Assembly (NCBI GenBank): GCA_028564675.1
Contig: JAOVVO010000070.1
Span: 1-64,000 of the forward strand
Origin: Onchocerca lupi
Taxonomy: Eukaryota > Nematoda > Chromadorea > Rhabditida > Onchocercidae
Direction of reading: 5' to 3'
DNA: 64,000 bases
The notes below the pieces were generated by a model, which saw only the letters and a program-made list of their open reading frames with translations, was not told the DNA's origin and searched no databases. Positions 47,735-61,419 of this stretch are shown here, piece after piece. Made by a program: the position numbers and the translations under genes. The number at the start of each line of letters is the position of its first letter. Positions within the stretch are counted from its first letter, which is position 1.

Positions 47735-50700
47735 TTATAGATTATGCTTATCAATTGCTCGCATTTCAGTCACACTTAATTTCAAAACAGCACCTATTGC
47801 CTTCAGGATGTGTTTACGACGGGAAGAACTATCACAATGTAGCAGTTGGACGAAAATGTTCCGTAAATACTCCATATTTGAATCGACACTTAAAAATTTC
47901 AGTTTTCCTGGAATGAAACTTGACATGCAAGTAATAGAACAATTCGTAGGAATTTTGAATTGCTTAATTTTATTTATCACAGAAATAAAAATAAAAAAGT
48001 TCAATGTGCAATTGTTGTCAATATCACAAGTTTAATTCATAGCAAAAATGTAGAAATACAACTGAAAGGTCAAAATTTTGGAACTTTATTAAAAAATTAC
48101 TAACCTTCCAGGATTCTGATCTCATCTTTCAATTTCTCCACCATTTCGAAATGTTGCAAATCTTTGGTCAGAGATGCTTGCTGGATATCTCGAACATTTA
48201 ATTCTGCTGTATGCATAGCATTTCTAAAGTTCAAGTTCATTTCATATTGTTTTACCTAGTTTTATTTAAACACTAGAAAGCAAAGTGAAGATGAACTAAT
48301 GGAGACTTTTCCGATTTATGAAAAGCATAACTTGCATTATTCGAGAAAATAATGATAGTTAAAATTAAACGCAGTTGTTTTAAAGGAAATCTAAGCAAAG
48401 CACTTCTCCAAATTCAATAATCTGTTTAATAAGAAATTAAGTAAGAACCTTAACTCGATTATTTGTTTCTCCCTTTTGACAAGCTGCTGTTCATAAAATA
48501 TATTACGAGTTTCTATGGCAGTCGTAGTTTCAGGAACGAAGAGAACTTGGGTGTTATTTGGTGAAGTTGATAAAGGTTCTAAAACTTAGTAGTATTGTTT
48601 GGAAACAGAAAGAATAGAAAATCACTACTAGTACAAAAATCAGAAATTGAAAAGTATTCGAAAAATGACTAATTATAAGATGAAATTGCAAAAAAAATTA
48701 AATATCGGAAAAAAAAAAAACGAGATTAATGAGAGACTGTAAATACTAGAATACTAAATGGAACGTTCCTTCCAATATTAAAGTATAATTTATTCAAAAA
48801 CAAACAGTTAATCTTCTATTAATATAAAGAAATAATGATTTACATTATGTATAATCTAAAAAAGTAAAAATTGAGCTCAAAAAATCGAAAAAAAAATGGA
48901 AAAGCAAATTATTTGTACGCTTTCGCCACTTTCGCAGTTAAAAGAACTGTACAAAAAGAAAAAAAAATGTTATGAAACGTTACGAAATGATCATTTCATT
49001 GCTGACAATTGTTTTATCATATATTTTTGATTTACCTAAATTGTGCTCATCCACTGCATTTGAGCAAGAATCGACATCACTTAGTGAATGGTCCATTACA
49101 TTCCGAATTTCTATAAATAAATAAAAAAGTCTACTAATCATTAGAATTTATGAGCTTTTTTTTTTAAAAAAAAAGGAACAATATGAAGAAACATTAATAG
49201 AAAAGAAAATTTATTATCAATATTTTAAGACATCTCATAACAGAAGCAAAATTCTCGTGAAGTAAGGGAATTAAGAAAATGGATATTTTCAAAATTCATG
49301 TGAAAATCAATAAAATTCTTAAAGAAAAATAAAATTATGACTGAGTTCTGACCAATATACTAAAAACTGAAAGCAAACCTCCACTTCGTCGTTCATCAAT
49401 AGACACAATATTTTCACACACATTACATGGACGATTTTTTCGATGTTTCACTAATCGTAATGGGGTACCTTGTGGAGGATCTATTGGATCAACATTTGGC
49501 TGATTTCTTACCGATGCTAACATAGCTCTTGAATTCATGAATGAATATTAACTCCCATCGTATTTAGCATATGAACAGCGCTTCATAGTTTTTTGAATAA
49601 AAAGATTTTGTATTTAATTCGGACAGAAAAGAAAACGCATAACTAATTGTTAAAATTTGCAAAATACATTAAAACTTAAAAATTCATTTAAAAAAATTTT
49701 CTGAATCCATTTTTTCCAAATGAATTTGTTATAAGTCGTGGAATTTTTGAAATTCATGGTCTTGTGTTATCTAAAAAATAAGCAGCAATGGTAAAAATGT
49801 CTGCTATCTCTGAAAATACTGAACACTAAAGTTTTATCAAGTCAAACATATGAATTTTAATACTTTTGCCCAAAATTAAGTCATCTCTATCCAACAACAA
49901 AAGAAAGAGAAATACTTCGTGATTTCCAATTCATTTTCTTTTTCTGCTAGAATATCTAGAGCCCGGATACGCTGTTTTTGCATCTCTGATTCCATTTCAG
50001 CAACTGAAAAGATTAAAAAAAGAAAATGAGGAAATGACTGAAGAATCAAAAAATCAAAAATAAAGCAATGGAAAAACTGAATGACTAAGTAAATGGAAAG
50101 ACTGAGAAAAAAAAAAGACTTTTGGGAAATGAAAATGAAAATGAGTGCAACAATAAAACTTTTCATAATAAAGAAAGTTTTCAAACTATGTCAAACTAAA
50201 AGCAATGTTATGTTGCATAACTATCAGAAAATAATGCGTGTAAGACGGATAATTTGAAATGAAATTCATAAATTGTAAAATATTTGACCCCTTTGATGCA
50301 TTTGATTGCGTAAATCAGAAGCCGAATTTTCTTGTGCTGCTTCCATTTGGATAATTTTAAGTTGCAGTTGGGTTGTTTTCTGAAATATATTTTATGCAGC
50401 AGCTTTTTATACAGCGGAATATAGTTTATATATTATTATTTGAGATACTTCTAAACACTCACCTGCCAAATCAAATAGCCCTTAAAATGGATGGCGCTTG
50501 AGCGGAAGACTTATACTCAACCGTTGCATGACTTGTGTTTAAAAAAAAGAAACCTGGCTGCAACGAGTAAGAGAGTCCTTAAGGCAATTTATTTGGACAT
50601 TAAGATTAAATTAATCATTTATTGCAAAAACTCACTTCTTCATAGCCGTTTTTTGCATTTGCATGATCAATTTCAAGAGAATGAAGTTTATCATGAAGCG

Positions 50701-53700
50701 AAGCCACTACTGCACGCATATGTCGCAAATCTCCTTCTGCCGCTGCACAAAATGAACATTCGCTTATAGGTAATAAAGATAATGTACGTGGTAATTCCGT
50801 ATCTTCCAAACAATCAATCTGGAAGATTGAAATCAAAATTATAAAGCTAATTGCTTTATGCTAAATTTGATTAAAAGCATTGAACGCTGTATTTTTGACT
50901 AACTTAAACTTTCGTAATCGCCTTTCAAAACTTTATAATATGGTTTCTGTTTAAATGATATCTCTTCCAAGCCTAGCAGTTCTTCAATTAATGCCAACTT
51001 TAGCTTACGAAAAATCATAAAACAAAATATTCAGAATTATTATTCTCTTGACTATTCTGGTATTAGTACGAATATAATTTGCGAAAAAAAAAAACCGCAG
51101 TTTTAAATGCTTCGTCTCATTTCGCATTTCAAAATAGATTGGGTCAAGTGAGTCTAAACTATCCAATATATATATATATATATATATAGCAAAGAAGAAA
51201 TTAAACCAGTGAATTCTATAAATGCCGGTAAAGATTTTTATTACTGAAAGCAGTCAACTTGAGATGTTAATTAAGCTAGCGACAGTGACTTTTATCCTAA
51301 GTTTTAAGAAATGAGCGTAATCTAGAAGATAATTATTTATTTATGCGGACAACTACATAAAAGAAAATATTAAGTGAATAAATATATGAAAGTGGAAATA
51401 CAAAGATTCCATACGTTCACAGATTTGCTTTTTAGCACTGCTTGAGTTTTCAATTTGTATTTTTCGAATTCATTTTTCAGAATTTCATAATGCCGTTTCT
51501 GTTCACGCGAAGTTTCTTCCAGGCCCAAGAGCTCTGCAGTTGACACCAACTTTAAACTCATAAAAGAAAAGTAGAACATCAGATATTCAAAAAATTTTAT
51601 GTTAATTTCAAAAAGATAATGTCCAACTAGAGCAGTCCGGATTTTTTTCTTTCTTATTTAATTTTTTGTATAATTCATGCAGACTTTACTTTAAAACAAA
51701 ATAAAATCAAAAAAAAAAAAAAAACTTGGAATACCATAGAAATTAATCGTCTTTTTAATATCGCGTAACTTCTGAGCATTTTTTATGAAATTCTGCTCCA
51801 GTGATTCGAAAGAAATGGACTCATTATCAGTTTCTTTCACCGATTTTGAAGTCTAAATATATAAATTATGTGAGATTAAATAAATCTTTCTGCATTTAAG
51901 AAACAAAAATGTTGAGGGAAGAGTACATATTTGGTAAAGTTGTTCTTTTTATGTAATCATTTCAAAATTGTTCTTCAATGAAAGCAAAATTCATTAGAAT
52001 TGTTATGCAAATTTTAAAGAATAATAATGCAAGAAATGTTTCGAAATCAGGAATATGGATTCTGTTTTATTTTATTACCTTTACCATATTAAACATAATT
52101 ATTATTCTGAACGATGAGTTATGCACTCACTACTGTTTTTCGCCTCACCTCCCTTCCTAGAAAAATTCGTACCAATTCCAGTTGTTCTTCGATCGTACTT
52201 GAAAGTTTCTGTTTGAATCTTCAAGAAATTCTCAAAACTATTTTTCAGATGAAATCAAAATTCATTAAAATTATATTGAGAAGCAAATTTACCTTGAAAA
52301 AAGCATTCTCGTCTTCCAAAATCCTATTTTTTTCTTCCAGCTGATCCACTTTATGCTGTAAATCTGCACGAATTCTATTAAAACTGCCAATTTCAACTGA
52401 CATCTCCTGCAGCCTGCATTAAAATTTGAACAAAAATTAAAAGTTACTGCAATACACAAGAGACTCTTTGAAATCTGCAAAATAACCTTTGTTCCAATTC
52501 ATGCAAGCGATTTTCCCTTTCATTATTCATAATCTCCATCAGCTTTCTTTTTAGTTCGGTAATTTCATTTTTACTGCTTTCCTGATGTGAATTTCGTTTA
52601 GAATTTCAGAAAACTGTCCGTTTAAGAGTCAAAAAAGAAAGAAAAAATTTCAAGACTACAGATTGTCAAACATATTATTTGAACTCCTAAAAATAAAATA
52701 AAAATAAAATTTTACCTTTACATCTTGAAGTTCACTTTCCAGCACCTGTATAGCTGGTGTTTTCTCAGCTCTTTTCTTCCAAAATTCTACTTCATTTTGT
52801 GTCTTGCAAAGTTCTTCTTTCAAAAAGACAATATCTGCTTCCAGCAGTTTGGATGCTTCTTCTTTATCACGTAGTTTTTGATGCAATTCTGTGATCTACA
52901 ATTAAAATCATGGTCCAAACGAATAAAGTTTTAAACAATCGTTTTTATTTATAACTACATATAAGAAAGAAACAACGGAGAAATTATGAAGTTATTAATA
53001 ACTATATCGAAAAATCCATTGATTTTTTCCTTCTATTGATCGAAAAATAATTGATATTTTTTACTTGTTTTTCAAGTTGTCCTGAATTAACGCATTCTTT
53101 TGCATATTGTTGTTGAACAGCTGCTAGAACAGAACCATGGTCTGATAATTCTTTTTCACGATCTCCTTCTATAAGTTTTATTTTTGATCGTAACTCCTAT
53201 AATTAAAATAATAATCGGATATATGTCTGCAAAAGACACAATACCCAAACAATCAAATTCTTAATACATCCAATATTAAGTTTTCCATAAACGGAGACAA
53301 AGAATTCGAATAAATTATTCGGAAAAATAACTTACCAACAATCTAGTTTCTAATTTTTCAGCTTGAGCCTCAGTTTCATTAGCAGCTTTTGCCAGTCTTT
53401 CCTTCAAAACTTCATTTTCGACCTAAAAATTCAAAAAAGAATTTGAAGATATTCTAATCATGGTTACTTCAGTTTGAACTTCGATGATTATTCAAAATAC
53501 GAATAAATCTTCCATTGGGATAAATCAAATAAATCAAAACAAAGACATTAAAGATAAGATTGCTTTTATTAATTATTTATTAATGTATCATAGTTTTTGA
53601 TGAGAAATTCATCTCACATAAAATTCCTGATTTTTCATTGAAATTAGTCAAAAATTAGGCACACATTCATTTGCAATAAATAATTAACTTAAATTTAACC

Positions 53701-54508
53701 GGAAATAAAAATTATGCTTCTACTTACCAATAAAGCTTTTCTGTCAGATCGAAAAGCAGCTTCTAGTCTATTTTTTTCAGTTATTAATACTTCTAAAGAT
53801 CTTTTTAGAGTGTCGATTTGGTCTTCCTAAAAAAAAGAATCATTCTTACAACACGCTTTTCTGAAGATCAGAAAGTGCAAACACAAGTTTCATGATATTA
53901 ATTCATCCAGTTAAATTCGAAATTCAATTAAAATGTCGAGAACAAAAAATAACAATAGCTTAAACCTTGGAAAGCACTTTTTGTTCCGTATTAATTCCAA
54001 GACCAGATGCTTCATCTTGCACGTCGTTTTGCGACTTCTCAACTGAAGTTGTAGCTTTTGTAATAAAAGTGATTACAATTTAAGTAATGACCTCTAAAAA
54101 TTCATTTCAGAATTCAAACGCACCTGGCTGTAAGCCCAAAACTTCAATTGCTGTCTGCAAAGCATTCTTTTCAGCACTGAGTCCCTTGTAGGCGCGAATT
54201 AGATCTGAAGAACATCAAATTTACTAATGGAAGACCAAAACTAAAGAAAAAATAACATAACATAAGACAATTCATTATTAAAATTATAAAATGAGAGGAA
54301 ATGTAACACATGTTAAGCACACGGAACAAATTTATTTTTCAAATTATGCACCTTAAGAAATCATAATTCCTAAAGTTCAATTATATCATTAAAAATATTC
54401 TAGACCTTTCAGTTTATTTTCATAATCAGCAATTTGAAACTGCTGTTCTTCTATTTTCTTGATAAGATCTGAACGATTTAGTTTCACTTTGTCGTTACTT
54501 CTCAACAT
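47735..54508 (-). CDS. GRIP-domain golgin GCC88 (GCC1 homologue)
   Basis: Peripheral coiled-coil tether of the trans-Golgi network. Nineteen exons join in phase: 54508-54406, 54204-54124, 54054-53966, 53826-53728, 53422-53336, 53196-53065, 52895-52716, 52581-52487, 52413-52293, 51852-51735, 51533-51421, 50818-50636, 50379-50289, 50003-49916, 49527-49379, 49110-49036, 48578-48449, 48223-48105, 47907-47735; 741 residues, close to human GCC88 (775). Matching blocks: N-terminal DLIRAYKGLSAEKNAL, long heptad coiled coil, EFEKYKLKTQAVLKSKS, QKQRIRALDILAEKENELE, and the C-terminal GRIP domain with the Arl1-contacting Tyr (SNMEYLRNIFVQLL). A CxxC pair (RPCNVCENI) in exon 15 is not something I recall from the human protein. 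Exon 3 has two in-frame acceptors 12 bases apart (54055 or 54043). Confidence 0.9.
50900..51010 (-). pseudogene. dead duplicate of GCC88 exon 11
   Basis: This intron sequence aligns without gaps for about 75 bases to exon 11 and its upstream edge (51555-51481). Both encode the core LLGLEE, and the copy reads KLALIEELLGLEEISFKQKP where the exon has KLVSTAELLGLEETSREQKR. In the copy the acceptor CAG has become AAG and a TAG interrupts the frame shortly after the conserved block, so it cannot serve as a working alternative exon. It lies between exons 11 and 12, as expected for a tandem exon duplication that later decayed. Confidence 0.7.
51166..51188. repeat. (TA)n microsatellite
   Basis: About eleven TA units inside the intron between GCC88 exons 11 and 12, between the live exon and its dead copy. 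Confidence 0.9.
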
Positions 54509-54822
54509 TTGTGTCTTTGTGTCTCAAACCGACACAGATTCGAACCTGCACAGAAAACTTTAGTAACAAGAGGAAGCTTACCTACACCTTATCCTTACAT
54601 TGACAAAAAACTGCAGACTGTATAGAATTTCATTAAAGAAAAGGGATAAGAAATTAAAGCGATGGAAAACTTTATAATCAAAGATTCTTATTACTCCAAC
54701 AAATTTCACCAGTATAAAACAAATCTGGAAAAAGATTCTTAAATATCTTCTGATCAAAATGTCAAATGAGTAACTTGAGATTGATTGCTTTGAAAATCAC
54801 GTTTCGTAAAAATATCCATCTT

Positions 54823-54859
<37 letters not shown>

Positions 54860-55917
54860 AAAATAAAGAAAAACCATCGAGGATGATTCTGAAAATTAAT
54901 ATTCGTAATCCTTCTTGACTAGAAATCCAACAAAAATTATAGTAAAAGATGCCACTTAAAACTAAAAGGTTCTGCATTAACATCACATTAGAAAAATGCA
55001 GATTTTGCACTAACTCTGGTAAATTTGAATTTTCATTGCATCATATGCAGTCAATCTGAAAAATATTCGTGGTATCGCAACTACCACATTCCGAGAAATA
55101 TAGTGCATTACAACGTCAGTAAATTCTATCATCAGCACAAAATACCAACATAATTCTATTAGAACAAAAATAAACGCCATGAACATACATAATACATGCT
55201 CCTAAAACACTCAATTTTCTGATCCTCTCAAATAAGATGATAACAGCAGGAGGAAGTACCTGAAGAATTTATAAGGTTATGAAATTCTAAAACCATAGTT
55301 GGGCAATATGAATTACGCAATCTGCAATCCAACTGATAAAGAATTTGAACGAAACGTTTTTTCAACTAGCATCGAGAGTCTCATTTGAATAAACCTTATA
55401 AAGTGTGATTCTGAAAGATTGAACTAGTATATAAAGTAATTCGATACAATCATAGATAAAAAAGCTGAAAATTCCAGAGAAGTAACAATTAATTGGAATA
55501 AATAGTTTCAAGCAGACTACACTACTTGAATAATAAAATTATCGTAAAGGAACAAATATTTACAAAAATCTATTTAATAGATGAAACTTAGAAATATATT
55601 AAACAAAGTTTTAACAAATTCCTTCAAACTATTCACAAACAACCAATTATAATTATGACAACGCTTGAATGCCAGATGTGAAGGATTGATAATATTTAGA
55701 AAATTTTAAGTTTGTCGAAAACAATTGCCAATAAAAGTTGTGAATCAATCATTTTTTCGTCGATTTAAATAACATTTATATTTAAGACTTTCTAGTGCAC
55801 AAATTAATACATGCCATTAAAACGTGTTAATATTCTTCAAAATCAAGTACAACAATATTATTCCAAGCAAAAGAGAATCGCAAAATGTTACCCGAAATGG
55901 GTAAATTATCGACAGAC
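54509..55917. other. gap between GCC88 and EMC6, no gene seen
   Basis: Both neighbours are on the minus strand, EMC6 upstream. A TTTTCTGTGCAG acceptor near 54547 may be the trans-splice site of GCC88. The interval is low in GC, has a poly(A) tract at 54824-54857, and no exon chain. At 1.4 kb it is long for a nematode operon, so operon transcription is possible but not supported. Confidence 0.5.
54824..54857. repeat. poly(A) tract
   Basis: Thirty-four A residues in the gap between GCC88 and EMC6. No retrocopy body was recognised beside it. Confidence 0.9.
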
Positions 55918-56678
55918 TCAGTAAACGTGAACCATACTATATAAAAACACCCAAAATAAAATATAAGTGAATAAACCCGATACTAACGAATGTGTCAACG
56001 ATAAACTTCGACTTATGAAATAATTCTGCCACTCAAAATTCGCTTTCATTTCCCAAAATAAAGCCTGTAATAGGATTGAAATTGAAACAGAAATATTAGC
56101 ATAAGGTTTTCAAATTTGATAAAAGACAAAAGTGTTTATATTTAAATGATCGATTCTTTAAAATAAATACCGAGAATCTAGCCCAGATTACCTGCAAGAT
56201 AACAAAGACGAAGTAAAAAATGAATCCAGATATTCCAGTTAATCCAAGAATGCCGCTAGCCATCCCAGCTGCAGCTGCCTGACATGTCCTTGAATACTCC
56301 AACACACCAACATTATGTCGCATGGCTACTTCACTAAATATCTGCAATAAATTATTTGTTATTGAATGATTTAAAACATAGAATGAATTAAAGTAGAATT
56401 TAATAATTAACTGTAGCAAAGTAAATTAGTACGATAAGGTAAGCCGATAAGACGGATTCAGCCTTCCCGGAACATAACAGTGGAGCGATATTCTTATCTA
56501 TGCATTTAAAGTGTCTAGTAAATAAGCTGTGACATAATAAGATTACGTGTCACGTGTTACGTGCTAATAGTAATTTCAGAACCATAGATGTCCAAATACA
56601 TACCGCCACATGTTCCATACCCTTTATCGTCTTATTTTCATTGGTTAAACGTTTGGCAGTTGCTGTTTGTGGTGCCAT
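55918..56678 (-). CDS. emc-6: ER membrane protein complex subunit 6
   Basis: Subunit of the EMC, which inserts tail-anchored and multi-pass proteins into the ER membrane. Three exons join in phase: 56678-56604, 56341-56192, 56064-55918, giving 123 residues (human EMC6 is 110). Exon 2 carries the family signature: AMRHNVGVLEYSRT, SGILGLTGISGFIFY and the first membrane hairpin. Exon 3 ends with GLFTYILFWVFLYSMVHVY and a stop, matching the C-terminal membrane segment of EMC6. The N-terminal 25 residues (MAPQTATAKRLTNENKTIK) are polar and not conserved. A TTTCAG acceptor about 20 bases upstream of the ATG supports trans-splicing and this start. Confidence 0.92.
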
Positions 56679-57164
56679 ACTGTCAACCTGTCTCCCAACC
56701 TGAAACAGAACTGCCTCTTGTCACACTATCCTCGATACTCCCATTAGGCCATGCCTGAAGATTCCCTTCCTAGCCTCTGTTATCACATATCAGCGCAGAT
56801 GACACTTCTGTTATCATATCTCATCATCTAAGTTTATCAAAATGTATCTGAGTATCTACTAACATTAGCACCATGTATACTTCATTATATTTTCCACAGC
56901 TCTTTCTCTCTCGAATATTGGCAAATTCTTAGATCTCTACTAGCATACTATCTCTCATAACTTATCAATCTTTGCTATCTTCGAACTATTACACTATCTT
57001 CTCTTACTAGCAAGAAGACTGATGACAACAATCCGTCACATTCCATGCGACATTTGACTCAAATAGCAGGTTGCGATGGGAGACGACGTGGGACACAGCG
57101 AAGTTGATCATCTCACCTGTGCATATCACCTATCACTGGGACAAATGTGACAGTCATCAGAAAC

Positions 57165-57227
57165 TGTTATGATAATGCAACGTTTCATGTCATAATATGC
57201 AATAATTAATTGTTTTTGATGTGGAAA
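57165..57227. repeat. direct repeat, copy 1
   Basis: Shares GATAATGCAACGTTT, TATAATATGC-like and AATTAATTGTTTTTGATG with copy 2 (57449-57510), about 284 bases away, with a few substitutions and single-base indels. Spacing and length resemble the ends of a small element or solo LTR, but no terminal TG...CA was confirmed. Confidence 0.75.
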
Positions 57228-57448
57228 GCACTGCAAAACGAAACAAACCAAAATTATTTATTGTTAATATCTTAAACTCAAAAATACAACTAACTAAATA
57301 GATTTGGTTCAGGTATTGATACTAAGAAAGGGGGTAATCCCAATGAAAAAAGATTAACTAACCTTTTTTCTTTTTTTTTTTGCTGTATCTTTTTTTTTGA
57401 CAAAAAAAAAAAAATAATGATAGTTCAAAAGGTTTGATATCACACAAA

Positions 57449-57510
57449 TGTTACGATAATGCAACGTTTTTTATTATAATATGCATAATTAATTGTTTTT
57501 GATGTGGAAA
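57449..57510. repeat. direct repeat, copy 2
   Basis: Second copy of the repeat at 57165-57227; the 3' half (AATTAATTGTTTTTGATG through GTGGAAA) is identical between copies. Confidence 0.75.
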
Positions 57511-59038
57511 TGTTACATTTATTTCCGTTCCAGAGCATTTCATAAAGTAACCATTCATTAGCCGAATTATCCTCCCGGGATTTACTGGGAGTCCGACATT
57601 CGATTCGATACTTCCCGATCGTTGTCATAATGGAAAGACTAATAATCAATCAGAGGGATTATATTTGTGAAGGAAGACATTACGGTCCATATTATACTAG
57701 CATTAATTTGAAACGTAAGAAAAATTTGAAAGAAGAAAAGAAAGCAAATTTTTGAGAGCAAAAATCACTCTCTCATTGATGAACAGTTGCTTATGATTGA
57801 TGGCTTTGGATAATGATAATGTAACCTTTTGAAGAATGGTAATGTTTGGCTCATATTGCAGCAATTATTGAATATAATTAGTGGTGTTTTAATATTTAAA
57901 AATTTGCCGACCAATCTGAACTAATTAATTCTGAAATGACTTCTTTCATTTCTTTCGTTTTCACTTATTTTCTTAAATTATTCAATTTTCAGCATTCGTA
58001 GGAAACGAGTATTTTACTATCAGACAGGTGTAATATTTCGAGATACGCTGATCTCATTTATATGTCACTTTTTTCCATCGTCACACCTTCCTCCTCACTA
58101 TCTTTCTTTTGCACAACGATCAACAAATTTCTTCAAAAGTTCTCGCTTCACTGATGTTGTTCAACTGTAGCTTCCAAGATACCTACTGATAAATTGGCAT
58201 TAGCTAGGTTATCTAGAGTGTCAGTGGAATATGAAGTAAGTATTTTTATTCTGGCTGGACAGAAATACTTAATTGATGTTAACAGGTTGGTCTGGTTTTT
58301 CAAAAATTTAAAAAAAAAAGCTTGAGAAAAGAGAAGTAAAGATTTATCGCTCACAAATTAAGCGAATATTTATCGAGTATTCGATTCTTCGATAATCCTA
58401 TAAAATAATTTAAATTCATTAACGACATACTTATCTATGAATATTTTAATGTTTTCTAGAACTATTTGTTAAATATTTTTGCATCTACCAATCACTATCA
58501 ATTACAAATTTTGAATCAAATCTTATATCAAACCGAGTTTCAAAATTGAAGAAGGCTTAATTGCTAACTATATTAGAATTTATACATAATTCAAATATGC
58601 TGAAGTGATAAATTGGCATTCAAATCTAATTTTGTGACTTTTTTTAATGAAATTACTCCTCGTTTTTATTGATTTCACGGTGTTCTTGCATCACATTTTG
58701 AAGAAAATGAAGCACAGGTAAATTGAAGTAATGACTGATTATGAGTTTTACATGTGAGCATTACATAAAATTAGCCTGGTATTATCTAAGCAGAAAACAG
58801 ACAAGTTGATAAACTTGGCGACGCATAATTTCATTACTCCAGATAATTACCTGTTGTTTTTCATCTGCAATTTTTTTCCTTCACTTATGATGGCAGACTT
58901 CGAAACACTCGTCTAATTTGTTGTCAAGAAAAATGAATTTATTTGTGTTTAATGAGTGCGAAGAAGGCTATACGAGCGCTTTGCTAACACACTTTCAGCA
59001 TTCACATTTGCACTGCGAAAAAAATGAAACTTTTTTGC

Positions 59039-59075
59039 ACACACACATACATACATACACACATACATACATACA

Positions 59076-59107
<32 letters not shown>

Positions 59108-59115
59108 TACACACG
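59039..59115. repeat. (CA)n/(CATA)n microsatellite
   Basis: Seventy-odd bases of alternating CACA and CATACATA units, followed after about 115 bases by a 29-base poly(T) at 59230-59258. Confidence 0.95.
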
Positions 59116-59229
59116 CATAAATGTTGGAATAGGTAAGAAAGCATCAATGAGATATTTTTTCAACAGAGATAAAACTATGCAACTGTTACACTCGCAAGTT
59201 TTCCAGAAGAAATTTTGGTCGCGATTGCG

Positions 59230-59258
<29 letters not shown>
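59230..59258. repeat. poly(T) tract
   Basis: Twenty-nine T residues; could be the poly(A) tail of an old minus-strand retrocopy, but no coding body was recognised to its right. Confidence 0.9.
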
Positions 59259-59263
<5 letters not shown>

Positions 59264-61089
59264 TTATAAACACTGAATTTCCGTGAATTTTCTCTTATTC
59301 CCACTGGAATTCGATTTTTTTCTTCGCTTTCGTATTTGATTTTAATTTCATTTCATCTCGAGATTTATTGATTAATTCTGTTCCGTAGGAATGAGATGTA
59401 ATTTCGTGAAACTCACTTATAGTATAACATGAAATATTATTTTCATTGATTCGTGTTTCTTTACAAGAAACTTTTGATTCTTAACTGCAAAGCAGTTCTC
59501 TTTCATAAAATTTATTTCTCAGTCAGCCCACCCTGGTTTGTTTCCGGGATATTCACTCATTATATGAAATTGCAAAAAGATTCATTTTCGTCTGAAAATC
59601 AAAAAATTGATTTCCAAAAGAATTTTTTATTATTAATACTTTTGTATTGAATCAAATATTTGCAACGATCTCTGAAAAAAACAATGTCCCAGAAATTGCT
59701 TGATGTTAATGATTATTTCTGCAATATCACTGCTTCAAATGTAATTATTATTATTCAGAAATGAAGGAACTACTTCATGCTTCCAGATTCCTTCAAATAT
59801 TAGAATTTTTTCGTCTGATATTTTACTTATTGTTATGTTTAAGGTCACTATTTGCATCATAATGCCGTTAATACAATGTATTGTTCATTTTCTACTTAAT
59901 TCTTCTCGATCTTGAGATGAAATAAATATGAAACCACAGCAGCAGTTTGGCAATCTTGCTTTACCTAATACAGCTAAAAAAGCACCATTCCTCGAACTTG
60001 GCATATTTCATACCCGGTAAATTTTGGAGTTTTAATCTTTTAAATTTATTTTTTTTTTTCAAAACTTTGTAATGACCGAATTTCCAGGTCCGATCAAGAT
60101 ACAGTATTTGAATTATTAATTTCTGGCGTATTTTTTCGGTATTCTTGTCCTGTTTTACATTCATAACAATTAAAATGAAAGTCAGTTATTTAAACTCTTT
60201 GATCACCACTGCGATCTTTCGAACAAATTACGAATTTCTTTCCAAGGGAATGATAAAATCATTAAAATTTGACGTCGCGGCTGACTGCATTGCAGTTTTT
60301 GATTTATATCTAGTCCAAACTTGTCATGGAAATGAAAAATTAACCATCTCTGATCTGTGAAAAATATAAAACTTCCGCAAAGCTTTTTATTCATTTTTAA
60401 TTATCATTAAAGCTGTTTGATTCAGGTTTAAAATATGTTTCAGTTAATTAAATTTAAGAAAAAAATAGATTCAATAATTCATCTGCGGATAAAAATTACA
60501 GTAATCTAGGAAGAAAAAAGGAAATTTTTGGATGGGATTTCATAATAGTGGTATTAATGGCAGTTGTAATCAAACAATACATAATCGTTATGTTGCATTT
60601 ATTTGTAGACAATGAAAACTCTTAAGGTTTTGAAACTTTTTATTTATTATTATCTAAATTTATTAATCGTCAACTAATTACACGACGAATTACAATGAAT
60701 TAAACCCATTTCTACACTTAGTTTTAATAATAGTACTAGGAATAACCTACCAATTTTTCATCTCATTTTCAAAGCTTTTTTGATGTTCATGGGTTTATTA
60801 CAAAAATTCTACAAATTATAATACATTTTATAAAAAAGGATAAGTAAGTCAATAAGTTCTTCTGCCTGCTACAAACAAGTTGTATATAAATTATTTGAAA
60901 AAGTTCCGAATATAATTTTCAGAATAATGCAAGTCGTAAGAATAATAATTGATATTATTATCCATCGAGATGGATATCAATTAGATGTCAGCAACTGCTA
61001 GATGTATTGAGTAATAATCATCCTAAATATGTTCATGCACAAAGTTTATATTATAAGGAGAAGTTAATAATGAATATTTCTGCTAATAA

Positions 61090-61296
61090 ATGTTGATAAA
61101 TGTCTCTTGTACGTTACATTTGTTGATAATTACTCTGATCGCTGTGGCTGATTCTAAAACTGTTTCATTGTTTAATTTTTGTATAAATCGGAAGCGTACA
61201 AGAATTCCAGAATTTCTTTTTAGTCCTCCGAACTTTGCTGAATACAACTATTGCCTTTATAATCATAACGGAAATTTTATCGATAGAACTGTCTAA
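61090..61296 (+). CDS. possible small secreted peptide
   Basis: A 68-codon frame starting MLINVSCTLHLLIITLIAVA, which reads as a standard signal peptide (short polar start, leucine-rich core, small residues before a likely cleavage at ADS). The mature part is about 46 residues with two Cys (FNFCINRK and NYCLYNHN) and a basic stretch, ending FIDRTV. No trans-splice acceptor is visible close to the ATG and no family is recognised, so this may be chance; the hydrophobic leader is the only positive evidence. Confidence 0.3.
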   Translation: MLINVSCTLHLLIITLIAVADSKTVSLFNFCINRKRTRIPEFLFSPPNFAEYNYCLYNHNGNFIDRTV

Positions 61297-61419
61297 TAGA
61301 TTCATCAACATTTCCGATCATTGAAAAATCTGAATATTTTCTTGATTTAATCTTTGTAGCGTCACTCTCTTAATTTGCATAGAATTTTTTATTTAAGGAT
61401 TTTATTTAAGGAGGTCATG

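Larger units (their letters stand above)
56679..61089. other. long intergenic region with repeats
   Basis: Upstream of EMC6 at 56690-57130 the sequence is richer in C and G (TATCAC/CTATC-rich) and probably includes its promoter. An imperfect 60-base direct repeat is at 57165-57227 and 57449-57510. A (CA)n/(CATA)n tract and poly(T) follow at 59.0-59.3 kb. The open frames over these tracts are low-complexity artefacts. No exon chain was found. Confidence 0.55.

Noticed and set aside
58918..59260. Two plus-strand frames across the CA repeat
   Set aside because: His/Thr/Tyr-rich readings are artefacts of the microsatellite and poly(T).
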